From assembly GCF_900112365.1 (NCBI RefSeq), contig NZ_FOLQ01000016.1:1-64000 (forward strand): a DNA stretch of 64,000 nucleotides, read 5' to 3'. Below are positions 50,917 to 59,256 of the stretch, piece after piece (within the stretch, counting starts at the first letter, position 1; each line of letters starts with the position of its first letter). Below the pieces are notes generated by a model that worked only from the letters and a program-made list of their open reading frames with translations, was not told the origin of the DNA and ran no database searches. The translations under genes were made by a program, and so were the position numbers. The DNA is from Spirosoma endophyticum. GTDB lineage: Bacteria > Bacteroidota > Bacteroidia > Cytophagales > Spirosomataceae.

Positions 50917-51600
50917 ATGCGAATTTTGATTGTTGAAGATGAATGGGAAGTTGCCTCACTCATTAAAAGTGGTTTGGAGGAATATGACTTCGAAGTCGAT
51001 ATTGCCGGACATGCCGTAGAGGCACAACAGCAATTGGCTGAACATGAGTATGATACCATAATTCTGGATGTAAATCTGCCGGTAATCAATGGCTTTGATC
51101 TGTGTCGGATGATTCGGAATAAGTTCGAGACACTGCCGATCCTGATGCTGACGGCCTTTGGGACTACCGATAGCAAAGTGAATGGCTTCGACGCTGGTGC
51201 TGATGATTATTTGGTAAAACCCTTCGAGTTTCGTGAACTGGTTGCCCGGCTGCGGGCGCTCAATCGACGGAGTGGAGCTGCACAACAGGAGGCCTCGGTC
51301 CTTAAAATTGCTGATCTTGAATTCAACCAGCAAAGCAAATCCGTAAAGCGCGGCAATCAGAAAATTATTCTAACGGCCCGCGAACTGGCGCTGCTTGAGT
51401 TTTTTATGAAGAATCAGAACCGGGCTCTTACCCGGAACGAGATTATTGAGCACGTTTGGGACCTCAATTTCGATACGGGTACCAACGTAGTGGACGTGTA
51501 CGTAAATTACCTGCGCAAAAAAATAGATAAGGATTATCCGCTTAAACTGATTCATACCATCAGCGGCATCGGCTACATCATGCAGGCTACCGACGACTAA
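50917..51600 (+). CDS. OmpR-family response regulator
   Basis: 227 residues. The receiver shows IVEDEW, phospho-acceptor Asp51 (IILDVNLPVINGF), LTAFG and a conserved Lys in LVKPFEF. C-terminal winged helix LTARELALLEFFMKNQNRALTRNEIIEHVWDLNF and VYVNYLRKKIDKDYP. The kinase gene follows after 4 bp. The 11-bp repeats after the kinase gene have the spacing typical of OmpR-type half-sites, so they are candidate targets. Confidence 0.92.
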   Translation: MRILIVEDEWEVASLIKSGLEEYDFEVDIAGHAVEAQQQLAEHEYDTIILDVNLPVINGFDLCRMIRNKFETLPILMLTAFGTTDSKVNGFDAGADDYLVKPFEFRELVARLRALNRRSGAAQQEASVLKIADLEFNQQSKSVKRGNQKIILTARELALLEFFMKNQNRALTRNEIIEHVWDLNFDTGTNVVDVYVNYLRKKIDKDYPLKLIHTISGIGYIMQATDD

Positions 51601-51604
51601 ACCC

Positions 51605-52972
51605 ATGAAGATACGCACCCGCCTTTCGTTTACATTCGTGGGGGTAGTTGCGGCCATCCTGCTGCTGTTCTCGTTTGTGGTGTATGCTACCGCTGAATAT
51701 TTCCGCCAGCGGGATTTTTATTTCCGGCTGAGCGACAAGGTGAAAAATACGGCCCGGCTTCTGCTGGAGGAAGATGAGATCGATGCCCGTCTGTTTCGGA
51801 TAATTGAACGGAATAACCTTACGGCGCTGCCCGAAGAACAAATCAATGTCTATAACTCGAACAACCGAATCGTCTATTCGACGCGCGATAGTTCGATTGT
51901 GAAACCCGACGTACTGGCGCTGATTCGTCGGAAAAAAGAGGTGTTTTTCCGACAGAACAAGGCCGAAATCGTTGGGTTTACCTATCCCTATGAGAACCAG
52001 GAATATGTACTGGTCGCTTCGGCTTATGACCAATATGGGATTGAGGAAATCGAGCACCTCGGTACGATTATGATCGTGGGACTGGTTTGTAGTCTGGCGT
52101 TGGTAGGCGCGGTTGGGTGGGCCTATGCCGGGCGATTCCTGCGTCCCATCTCCGACGTAGTGCAGCAGGTCGATCAGGTTACGACTTCCAATCTTAATCA
52201 GCGGGTTACGGCAGGCAACGATCATGACGAACTCGCCCAACTGGCGCACACCTTCAACCTGATGCTCGATCGGGTGCAGGAAGGTTTTGAGGTGCAGCGA
52301 AATTTTGTGGCTAATGCCTCGCATGAGCTACGTACACCCCTCACCATCATCACGGGGCAGATTGAGGTCACGCTGCTAAAACGGCGTACCGTCGAAGAGC
52401 ACGAAGCCAAGTGGAAAGCCGCTCTGGAAGTGATTCAGCGGATGAACAAATTAACCAATAACCTGCTGGATCTGACGCTCGTAAGTCTTGAGTCGGCTCC
52501 ATTGAAATTTAGCGAAGTGGCTGTTGATGAGGTTATTTACCAGGCTGCCCAAATGCTTATGAACCGGCAACCCGACTATTCGGTGGTCTTCGCGTTTGAG
52601 GGAGAGATGGAGAAAATTCACCCCTCCTTAACAATAGAAGGAAATAAATCGCTGCTATATTCGGCCTTTTTCAACCTCATGGAAAATGGCTGCAAGTTTT
52701 CCGAAAAGAAACGGGTGAATGTAACACTCGGTGCCAACGACCGATGGACGACAATTGAATTTAAGGACGAGGGCGTTGGCATTGCCGAAGATGATATTAA
52801 AAAGATTTACGAGCCTTTCTTCCGGGCGCAAAACGTCAAGCGTATCCACGGGCATGGCGTAGGCCTTCCGCTAACGTATCGAATCATTCAACTTCACCGG
52901 GGTCAAATCAGTGTTGCGTCTCAGATTGGCGAAGGAACCACGTTTGTCGTTCGGTTGCCCAAGACGTTCTAA
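51605..52972 (+). CDS. Sensor histidine kinase
   Basis: 455 residues. Membrane helices at about 9-29 and 152-175 enclose a sensor domain of about 120 residues. A HAMP domain (FLRPISDVVQQVDQVTTSNLNQRV) leads to HisKA with His240 (NASHELRTPLTIIT) and an HATPase with NLMENGCKFSEKK, EFKDEGVGIAEDDIKKI and GHGVGLPLTYRII. CusS/QseC-like. Its last codons are already part of the 11-bp repeat array. Confidence 0.92.
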   Translation: MKIRTRLSFTFVGVVAAILLLFSFVVYATAEYFRQRDFYFRLSDKVKNTARLLLEEDEIDARLFRIIERNNLTALPEEQINVYNSNNRIVYSTRDSSIVKPDVLALIRRKKEVFFRQNKAEIVGFTYPYENQEYVLVASAYDQYGIEEIEHLGTIMIVGLVCSLALVGAVGWAYAGRFLRPISDVVQQVDQVTTSNLNQRVTAGNDHDELAQLAHTFNLMLDRVQEGFEVQRNFVANASHELRTPLTIITGQIEVTLLKRRTVEEHEAKWKAALEVIQRMNKLTNNLLDLTLVSLESAPLKFSEVAVDEVIYQAAQMLMNRQPDYSVVFAFEGEMEKIHPSLTIEGNKSLLYSAFFNLMENGCKFSEKKRVNVTLGANDRWTTIEFKDEGVGIAEDDIKKIYEPFFRAQNVKRIHGHGVGLPLTYRIIQLHRGQISVASQIGEGTTFVVRLPKTF

Positions 52973-53031
52973 TCGATTTCTAATCAACTTCTAATCGATC
53001 TCTCATTACCTTCTAACGAGGTCTTAATTAA
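52967..53031. promoter_or_regulatory. Six near-tandem 11-bp repeats, candidate response-regulator sites
   Basis: Units begin at 52967, 52978, 52989, 53000, 53011 and 53022, every 11 bp. Units 1, 2, 3 and 5 are TTCTAATCGA, TTCTAATCAA, TTCTAATCGA and TTCTAACGAG; 4 and 6 are weaker. OmpR/PhoB-class regulators bind direct repeats spaced 11 bp, so the array is a good candidate target of the regulator at 50917-51600. Confidence 0.55.
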
Positions 53032-53099
53032 CGCTACGCTTGATTGTCGGAACTTTGTTGCCTACTATGCTAAGTGGGCAATACAAACCATTTCAAGCT

Positions 53100-53399
53100 A
53101 TGGGCAACAGAAACAATGTCAACGGAAAGACTGGTACGTTTATCAACTGGATCACTGTCTGGGGCTTCATTTTTGGGTGCATCGCATTCAATTTATATAT
53201 CGATAATCGCCAGACTGTACTGAAGAAAAATCATTATCGGACCCGCTATGAGGCCGCAAGCCAACGAGCTGATTCGCTGTATCGGGAAACGATACGGTTG
53301 GAACGGCATCTCCAGAAAATAGAAGCCAGCACTGTACAGAGAACATCCGCCGGATTATCCGGAAAGACGCAAAAATCACTCGCATCCAGCGAATTATAA
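53100..53399 (+). CDS. Small membrane-anchored coiled-coil protein
   Basis: 99 residues if the ATG at 53100 is used; a TTG at 53040 and an ATG at 53067 are in frame upstream. One membrane helix (FINWITVWGFIFGCIAFNLYI) and then a charged helix (YEAASQRADSLYRETIRLERHLQKIEAS) likely to form a coiled coil. No family recognised. It lies between the 11-bp repeats and the SulP gene and may be co-transcribed with the latter. Confidence 0.5.
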   Translation: MGNRNNVNGKTGTFINWITVWGFIFGCIAFNLYIDNRQTVLKKNHYRTRYEAASQRADSLYRETIRLERHLQKIEASTVQRTSAGLSGKTQKSLASSEL

Positions 53400-53499
53400 A
53401 GAGACAAAGCCCTGCTGCAGGAACGTTTTCGTGGGCATCGTCGTGTGGGATGGCTTCCTGTTGCAGGCACAAACTAACAGTACACAACAAGAAATTGTA

Positions 53500-55137
53500 A
53501 TGAACACAAAGCAATCTAGTAGCCAAGCCCTTGATTCCAGTAATCTCCAGGGCGACATTCGGGGTGGAGCCATTTCGTTCCTGGTTGCCGTGCCTCTATG
53601 TCTGGGCATTGCGCTGGCGTCGGGGGCTCCGCTTTTTGCCGGCATTATTGCCGGTATTGTGGGCGGTGTGATAGTGGGTATTTTTAGCCGCTCTGCCCTA
53701 AGCATTTCGGGTCCGGAAGCAGGCCTGATTGTTGTTACATTAAGTGCTATTCAGGCGCTGGGTTCATTTCCGGCATTTTTGCTGGCTATGTGTATCGCCG
53801 GGCTTATTCAGATAGGCTTAGGTTTTGCCCGGGCGGGAATCGTCAGTAATTTCTTTCCATCGTCGGTCATTAAAGGCATGCTGGCGGGGATTGGTATCAT
53901 CCTGATCCTGAAGCAACTGCCACACCTGGTTGGTTACGATGCCGATGCTGCTGAAGGATTTGCACTGTTCCAGCCGGGGGGCTTCAATATTATTGAGCAA
54001 CTCCATATGGCAGTGGGGCAGTTCAGCGGGGTCGCTATCCTGATTGCACTGGCGTCGCTTGGTATATTCTACCTCTGGGAGAAGCCTGCTTTCAAAAAGC
54101 AGGCGATCATCAAAAATATTCCGGCTGCATTGGTAGTAGTCGTGCTGGGTATCTGCATCAACGAACTTGTCCGCGCTACGTTCCCTCAGTGGGTATTGAA
54201 GGGTAATCACGTTGTGCAATTGCCCGTTCCCGAGAATGCAATGGCATTTTTTCAACTATTTACGCTACCCGATTTCTCCCAGTGGACTAACCCGCTGGTC
54301 TACACATCGGCCGTAGCGATTGCGCTCGTAGCGAGTCTGGAAGCCCTTTTGGCGATCGAAGCGTCGGATGAACTGGACCCGCTGAAACGCAAAACCCCGG
54401 CTAACCATGAGTTAAAAGCGCAGGGTATTGGTAATCTGGTGAGTGGGTTGATTGGTGGTATTCCGCTGACGTCGGTTATTGTGCGGAGTTCGGTAAGTAT
54501 CAACGCGGGAGCACGTACCAAACTGGCTGCACTGATTCACGGAACCCTATTGCTGGTTTGCGTGATCACGTTGCCTACGTTGCTGAACAAAATCCCGTGG
54601 GCCAGTCTGGCGGCTATTTTGCTGGTGACCGGGTACAAACTGGCACGTATCGAGATCGTTAAAGCCGTTTTTGCGGAAGGTATCTCAAAATTCATTCCTT
54701 TTGTCGTTACCGTTCTGGCCATTCTCCTGACTGATTTACTTACGGGCATTGGCATTGGCATGGTTACCGGAATTTTCTTTGTTCTGCGCGACCATTACCA
54801 GAATACGCACCGGGTTCGGACGGAGTGGGATCGCGATAGAAAGCGGATTCACGTGAGTTTAGGCGAGCATGTGTCGTTTTTGAGCAAAGCCAAGTTGATG
54901 AAACTGCTGAAAAGTGTTCCTGATGATGCCATCGTTGAAATTGACGGGAGCGGGTCTTCTTACATTGACAGCGACGTGATTACGGCTATTCAGAATTTCG
55001 GTACGTCGGCTAAGCAGCGGAATATCCAGCTTATTTTTCTGCCTGGAAAAGTTACTGACCAATCTCCCGTTTTACCGTCGAAGGAGTTCATCAATACCTA
55101 CCGACGTAACGGTTCACAGCTTCACCTGCAGAGTTGA
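53500..55137 (+). CDS. SulP-family inorganic anion transporter
   Basis: 545 residues from ATG 53500; the frame is open to 53431. It has about 12-14 membrane helices with the SulP signature (GGAISFLVAVPLCLGIALASGAPLFAGIIAGIVGG, SISGPEAGLIVV, and NHELKAQGIGNLVSGLIGGIPLTSVIVRSSVSINAGARTK), then a cytoplasmic STAS domain (about 445-530, LLKSVPDDAIVEIDGSGSSYIDSDVITAI). Bacterial SulP proteins carry bicarbonate, sulphate or dicarboxylates; this short STAS form resembles bicarbonate-type BicA relatives, which is inference. The final codons overlap an antisense TonB-receptor remnant. Confidence 0.92.
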   Translation: MNTKQSSSQALDSSNLQGDIRGGAISFLVAVPLCLGIALASGAPLFAGIIAGIVGGVIVGIFSRSALSISGPEAGLIVVTLSAIQALGSFPAFLLAMCIAGLIQIGLGFARAGIVSNFFPSSVIKGMLAGIGIILILKQLPHLVGYDADAAEGFALFQPGGFNIIEQLHMAVGQFSGVAILIALASLGIFYLWEKPAFKKQAIIKNIPAALVVVVLGICINELVRATFPQWVLKGNHVVQLPVPENAMAFFQLFTLPDFSQWTNPLVYTSAVAIALVASLEALLAIEASDELDPLKRKTPANHELKAQGIGNLVSGLIGGIPLTSVIVRSSVSINAGARTKLAALIHGTLLLVCVITLPTLLNKIPWASLAAILLVTGYKLARIEIVKAVFAEGISKFIPFVVTVLAILLTDLLTGIGIGMVTGIFFVLRDHYQNTHRVRTEWDRDRKRIHVSLGEHVSFLSKAKLMKLLKSVPDDAIVEIDGSGSSYIDSDVITAIQNFGTSAKQRNIQLIFLPGKVTDQSPVLPSKEFINTYRRNGSQLHLQS

Positions 55138-55172
55138 GTAAACGCTACGTCCATTGGCGGGGAGGATGCCGG
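55114..55172 (-). pseudogene. C-terminal remnant of a TonB-dependent receptor
   Basis: On the minus strand this reads GILPANGRSVYSTLQVKL and stop, nearly identical to the end of the receptor at 56833-59256 (GILPSDGRSVYLTVQVKL). Nothing receptor-like is left upstream, where a terminator begins at 55194. The remnant overlaps the last codons of the SulP gene on the other strand. Confidence 0.75.
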
Positions 55173-55193
55173 GACAAGCGTATAATGGTAGAG

Positions 55194-55269
55194 AGGCTGA
55201 AAAACAAAAGCCACTTTAATCGACACAGCCAAATTGGCTTTGATTAAAGTGGCTTTTGTTTTTCAGCCT
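55194..55269. terminator. Strong terminator after the SulP gene
   Basis: Perfect 28-bp arms (55194-55221 with 55242-55269) with A and T runs within the arms and a small inner hairpin AGCCAAATTGGCT in the loop. Works in both directions. Confidence 0.85.
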
Positions 55270-55423
55270 GTTTCTGTTGGACTAAAGACATAATCTGCGT
55301 TGCTTTTTCGATTTTCTCAGGAAATGGAGGTGACTGACCACAACGCTGTTTTTAGTGTGTCGTCCGTTAACAGATAGTTTCTGAAGCTACTAACCCGTCC
55401 CCAAACGGGTCATCCGCAATTGC

Positions 55424-56392
55424 TTAATATTTTTTCTGCACCGTAGCAAGTACCTCTCGAGGATAACCCATCGCAATGGAGCTAATTTCATTCAGGTGCC
55501 TTGTCTGATCGGCAGTTAATTGAATATCAACCGCTTTCAAGCTGTGCTCAAGTTGGGCCAGTGTCCGTGCGCCGATAATCGGAAATACGTTTTTACTCAA
55601 TACCCAGGCCAATGCTACCTGGCTGGAAGTTGTGTCAAGTTCTCTGGCGATCAGCTCCAGTTGATCGATTACTGTCTTTGTTCGCTCGTCTTCCTGATAA
55701 TCGTTAGCCAAAGAAAGGGTCAACCGCCCAGATGATCCCTGCCGGTATTTCCCGGTCAGCAATCCCCCAGCCAAAGGAGAATAGCCCATCACACCCAAAC
55801 CAAAGTGTTCTGCCATGGGCGTCAATTCTCGTTCTGGAGTTCGTTGCAGCAGGTTATATTCGATCTGTATAGCTGCCAGCGGAATAGACGTAGCAATGGC
55901 TGCCGCTTTCCAGGCCGGAAAATTGGCTAAACCTGTGTATAGAACTTTGCCCGCTGTAACTACATCTTCCAGACCACGAACGGTTTCTTCTAATGGCGTC
56001 ACACCGTCATCAAAATGCGGGATATACAGGTCGATGTAATCCGTCTTCAGGCGTTTTAAGCTGCCCTCTATTGCCTGGCGCATGGCTTTGCGGTGGTTAC
56101 CGGCATTGGCTAGCGACGGAGTAGCTTGGCTGCTGCGGGTGTACTTGGTACAAATAATAAAATCGTGTCGTTTGTGCTCCGTAAATCTGCCAATAGTTTC
56201 TTCCGCTTCGCCAAATTGGTACTGGTCAGATACGTCGATAAAGTTTCCACCGGCATCTGCATAAGCCGAGAGTATCTGGAGTGCGTCATGGGCGGCAGTG
56301 CCATAACCCCGACGGTCGCCCAACTGCGAACCGCCCATTATCAGCTCACTAGCTGGTAAACCGGTCTGTGTTCCGAATAATTTATAGTTCAT
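55424..56392 (-). CDS. Aldo/keto reductase
   Basis: 322 residues with MNYKLFGTQTGLPASELIMGGSQLGDRRGYG, FIDVSDQYQFGEAEE (catalytic Asp and Tyr), ICTKYTR (Lys), YIDLYIPHFDDGVTPLEETVRGLEDVV (His), and C-terminal NADPH-site IIGARTLAQLEHSL. Tim-barrel AKR11/12-like. Divergent from an HxlR gene with a palindrome in between, so probably induced by the compound that regulator senses, with the reductase detoxifying it. Confidence 0.9.
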   Translation of the reverse strand: MNYKLFGTQTGLPASELIMGGSQLGDRRGYGTAAHDALQILSAYADAGGNFIDVSDQYQFGEAEETIGRFTEHKRHDFIICTKYTRSSQATPSLANAGNHRKAMRQAIEGSLKRLKTDYIDLYIPHFDDGVTPLEETVRGLEDVVTAGKVLYTGLANFPAWKAAAIATSIPLAAIQIEYNLLQRTPERELTPMAEHFGLGVMGYSPLAGGLLTGKYRQGSSGRLTLSLANDYQEDERTKTVIDQLELIARELDTTSSQVALAWVLSKNVFPIIGARTLAQLEHSLKAVDIQLTADQTRHLNEISSIAMGYPREVLATVQKKY

Positions 56393-56428
56393 AGTACAAA
56401 GGACAGCAGTAAGCTATGCCTAGTCAAG

Positions 56429-56478
56429 TACGGCTAAATTCAGCCGTATCTGATAGACGTTCAGATAACCTATCTTTG
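56429..56478 (+). promoter_or_regulatory. HxlR operator and promoter in the divergent gap
   Basis: TACGGCT-AAATTC-AGCCGTA (56429-56448) is a near-perfect palindrome. A -7 element TATCTTTG follows at 56471-56478 on the plus strand, only 4 bp before the HxlR ATG, so the transcript should be leaderless. Confidence 0.6.
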
Positions 56479-56482
56479 TCGA

Positions 56483-56827
56483 ATGTACGAGAGAAAGTTA
56501 CCCGTCAACCTCGACTGCGGCCTCCACCTGTTTATGGAAGTGATGAATGGGAAGTGGAAGATCAATCTCATTTGGTGCATTCATTCGGGCATCAGGCGGC
56601 CCGGCGAATTACAGCGCAAAATTCCTAAAGCATCGCGGAGATTGTTAGATACCCAATTAAACCAGCTGGTCGAGCATGGTATCCTTTTCAAAAGTCGTTT
56701 TGATCAATTGCCTTTAAAGGTAGAATACACGCTTACGCCACTGGGCCAAACCCTGATACCCATCATTGAGTTGACAGCCCAATGGGGGGAAGACCATCGT
56801 GGTGTACTAGAGCCGCTGTTTACCTAG
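56483..56827 (+). CDS. HxlR-family transcriptional regulator
   Basis: 114 residues. MYERKLPVNLDCGLHLFMEVMNGKWKINLIWCIHSGIRRPGELQRKIPKASRRLLDTQLNQLVEHG carries the family's GKWK helix and recognition helix; the wing reads QLPLKVEYTLTPLG. The N-terminus M-Y-E-R-K-x-P is characteristic of a subgroup I know to start there, which supports a leaderless transcript from TATCTTTG at 56471. Cys12 could sense electrophiles, as in related regulators. It probably controls the divergent aldo/keto reductase gene. Confidence 0.92.
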   Translation: MYERKLPVNLDCGLHLFMEVMNGKWKINLIWCIHSGIRRPGELQRKIPKASRRLLDTQLNQLVEHGILFKSRFDQLPLKVEYTLTPLGQTLIPIIELTAQWGEDHRGVLEPLFT

Positions 56828-56832
56828 GCATT

Positions 56833-59256
56833 TCACAACTTTACCTGCACTGTCAGATAAACGCTACGTCCGTCGGAGGGGAGGATGCCGGGACCGGGGT
56901 AACCGGTGGCGCGTCGGGTGAAATAAGGGGTGTTCGCGAGGTTGTTCAGACTACCTTCCAGCCGAAAGCGTGAGAATTGGTAGGAGAGACTGGCGTCCAA
57001 AATCGTGTAGGCCGGAATCAGACCGATAACCGCCGAAACTCCGCCATCCGTCGCGTTGCTGGCGTCGGAAAACTGATTCGACAGATACGTGTATTGAAAC
57101 GATGCTTTCAGGTTTTTGTAGCCTAGCCGGACGCCACTTTTCAGATTTATATTCGGTACAAATTCGACCTGATTGCCTACGACTCCGGCAATTTCGCTGG
57201 CTTTGTAGGTGGAATGAATTAAGGCTACGTTGGCAAACAGGACACCGCTCAGGTTGGTGTTTAGTGGATTCGCCAGTCGCAGAAAATCGGCCTCTGCGTA
57301 GGATTCCAGACCCATAATGACAGCCTGCCCAATGTTGCCCCGACGCCGGAGAACGCGGTCGTTCACATCGTAAAATTGTACTTCGCCAATGCGGTTGTTG
57401 TAGTTGAGGTAAAAGGCGCTGACGTCGAAATTATACAGTGTGGTTTGCGTGCTACGTATCCCCAGGTCGATGGAATACCCTTTTTCATCCTGCAAATTCG
57501 GGTCGATCACCGACGATGGGTTGGCAATCCGCATATCGCTGAACGTAATGGAGCGGTAATTCTGCGAAATATTGCCGTAAACATCCAACTGCGTCGTCGG
57601 TTTGTAGCTGATGCCTAATCCACCCAGAACAAACTGACGCCCGTTGGTGCGGTACTCGTTGGTCCGGATGGAATTGATAATATTTCCGGCCAGGTCGCGC
57701 GTAATGGTGCCGTAGAAACCATCGGCTGTTGTGTGAATGTACTCGAAGCGGACACCGGGCGTGAAGGACAGTTTATCGCCAACGTAGAGAATATTCTCGG
57801 CAAACAGTGATACGTTCCGGTTCGGGAACTGATAGTCGGACGCTATGGCTTGAGCGTCGTCGATGAAATTGAAATCAGCGTCTTTTCCCGTGCTCCCCAG
57901 ACCCTGTATACTGTGGTTGTAGCCATGATAATAGCGACCACCAACCAGCAAAACAGCCTGTTGTTTGCCAATCGAATAGCGTTTCAAATACCGGGCTTCG
58001 GCACCGTAGTTCTGAAAGTCGCCTTTAATCAGGTCTCGCTCGCTATTGTCATCGATACTGGCTACGCGGTTGGGCCGGAAACCCAGCGAATACCGATATG
58101 CATACAGCCCAAACACCCGCAGATTGAACTCATTATTGGCGTTGAATTTATGATCGAAATGCAGGGCGGGCATCGTCCAGTTCACCTTGAACCAGTTTCG
58201 TTCCCGATTGCTCTGCCGGGGATCTTCCCGAAACATGGCATCAGTTAGGCCACCCGGTTGCTGGGCCAGGTAGCTCATCTGGGTTATGTCGAATCCCAGC
58301 GTTGTATTTTCCGAGAAACGGTAGTCAATATCGGCGAAGGCCGTGTAATTGGTAAAGTGCGAATTGGGTCGCCAGCCGTCACCTTTTTTGTACTGAAAGA
58401 ACGTGTAGTAGCTCAACTTGCCCACCGTGCCACTTGCGCTGGTGAACGCATTGTAAAAACCAAATGACCCGACGGTTTGCCGGGCAATGAGTTCAAACTT
58501 GCGATTGGCTACGGGCTTCTTCATGACAAAGTTGAGCAATCCACCAAACTGCGTACCGTACTGGAGCGAGGCCGCACCCCGCACAATCTGAATCCGGCCA
58601 ACGGCTTCGGTAGGTGGCGTGTAATAACTTTCGGGGTAGCCTAAGGCGTCGGCACTGATGTCATAACCGTTTTGTCGCACGTTGAAGTTTGACGAGCGGT
58701 TGGGGTCGAGGCCGCGCCCGCCAATGCTGAGTTGCAGGCCAGCGCCTTCATTTTCCCAGATATTCAGACCCGCGACACGAGCGTAAATCTGGCGGGCATT
58801 GTTGGTCGATAGGTTTGCCACCAACTGGTCGGGAATAATCACTTCTGATTTTTTACCCTCGTAAATTCCCATACTTTCAACTCCCCGCATCCGGGTGAAG
58901 CCAAAATCAGACTGTTTATCTGTAACGGTTACTTCATCCAGCGTTTCGAGCCGACCCGCTAACCGAAGCACTACGTATTGATCGCGTCCTGAAACAGTTG
59001 TTGTGTACTTTGCTGCCTTGAAATCGGGCGAACTCGTATGCAATACGTATTGTCCATCGGGCAGATTAGCAAACACGAACTTACCCAGGCTATCGGTTGT
59101 AGCGGTACGCTTTCCATCGTTCAAATAGACGGTGCAGCCCTTCACGGCCGCGCTGTCATGACGAGCCTGCACGGTGCCCGAAAGCTGATGTTGCGCTGAA
59201 ATCGCCGTTGAGAAAAGGCAAAAAAGAAAAAGACTAAAAACCGTAAATTTTGTCAT
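56833..59256 (-). CDS. TonB-dependent receptor of the imelysin/HTTM locus
   Basis: 807 residues from ATG 59256 (signal peptide MTKFTVFSLFLFCLFSTAISAQ); the frame is open to 59301 but the HTTM gene reads through there. Carboxypeptidase-like domain (AVKGCTVYLNDGKRTATTDSLGKFVF), TonB-box-like LDEVTVTDKQSDFGF, plug with VAGLNIWENEGAGLQLSIGGRGLDPNRSSNFNVRQNGYDISAD and RGAASLQYGTQFGGLLNF, barrel ending SVYLTVQVKL. FecA-like in size and plug, so a ferric chelate or similar substrate is likely. Its start overlaps the HTTM gene by 23 bp, indicating coupled translation. Confidence 0.92.
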   Translation of the reverse strand: MTKFTVFSLFLFCLFSTAISAQHQLSGTVQARHDSAAVKGCTVYLNDGKRTATTDSLGKFVFANLPDGQYVLHTSSPDFKAAKYTTTVSGRDQYVVLRLAGRLETLDEVTVTDKQSDFGFTRMRGVESMGIYEGKKSEVIIPDQLVANLSTNNARQIYARVAGLNIWENEGAGLQLSIGGRGLDPNRSSNFNVRQNGYDISADALGYPESYYTPPTEAVGRIQIVRGAASLQYGTQFGGLLNFVMKKPVANRKFELIARQTVGSFGFYNAFTSASGTVGKLSYYTFFQYKKGDGWRPNSHFTNYTAFADIDYRFSENTTLGFDITQMSYLAQQPGGLTDAMFREDPRQSNRERNWFKVNWTMPALHFDHKFNANNEFNLRVFGLYAYRYSLGFRPNRVASIDDNSERDLIKGDFQNYGAEARYLKRYSIGKQQAVLLVGGRYYHGYNHSIQGLGSTGKDADFNFIDDAQAIASDYQFPNRNVSLFAENILYVGDKLSFTPGVRFEYIHTTADGFYGTITRDLAGNIINSIRTNEYRTNGRQFVLGGLGISYKPTTQLDVYGNISQNYRSITFSDMRIANPSSVIDPNLQDEKGYSIDLGIRSTQTTLYNFDVSAFYLNYNNRIGEVQFYDVNDRVLRRRGNIGQAVIMGLESYAEADFLRLANPLNTNLSGVLFANVALIHSTYKASEIAGVVGNQVEFVPNINLKSGVRLGYKNLKASFQYTYLSNQFSDASNATDGGVSAVIGLIPAYTILDASLSYQFSRFRLEGSLNNLANTPYFTRRATGYPGPGILPSDGRSVYLTVQVKL

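Noticed and set aside
51587-52324. Long open frame of 245 codons on the minus strand
   Set aside because: It lies antisense inside the sensor kinase gene, whose HAMP, HisKA and ATPase motifs are clear; the frame has no recognisable domain.
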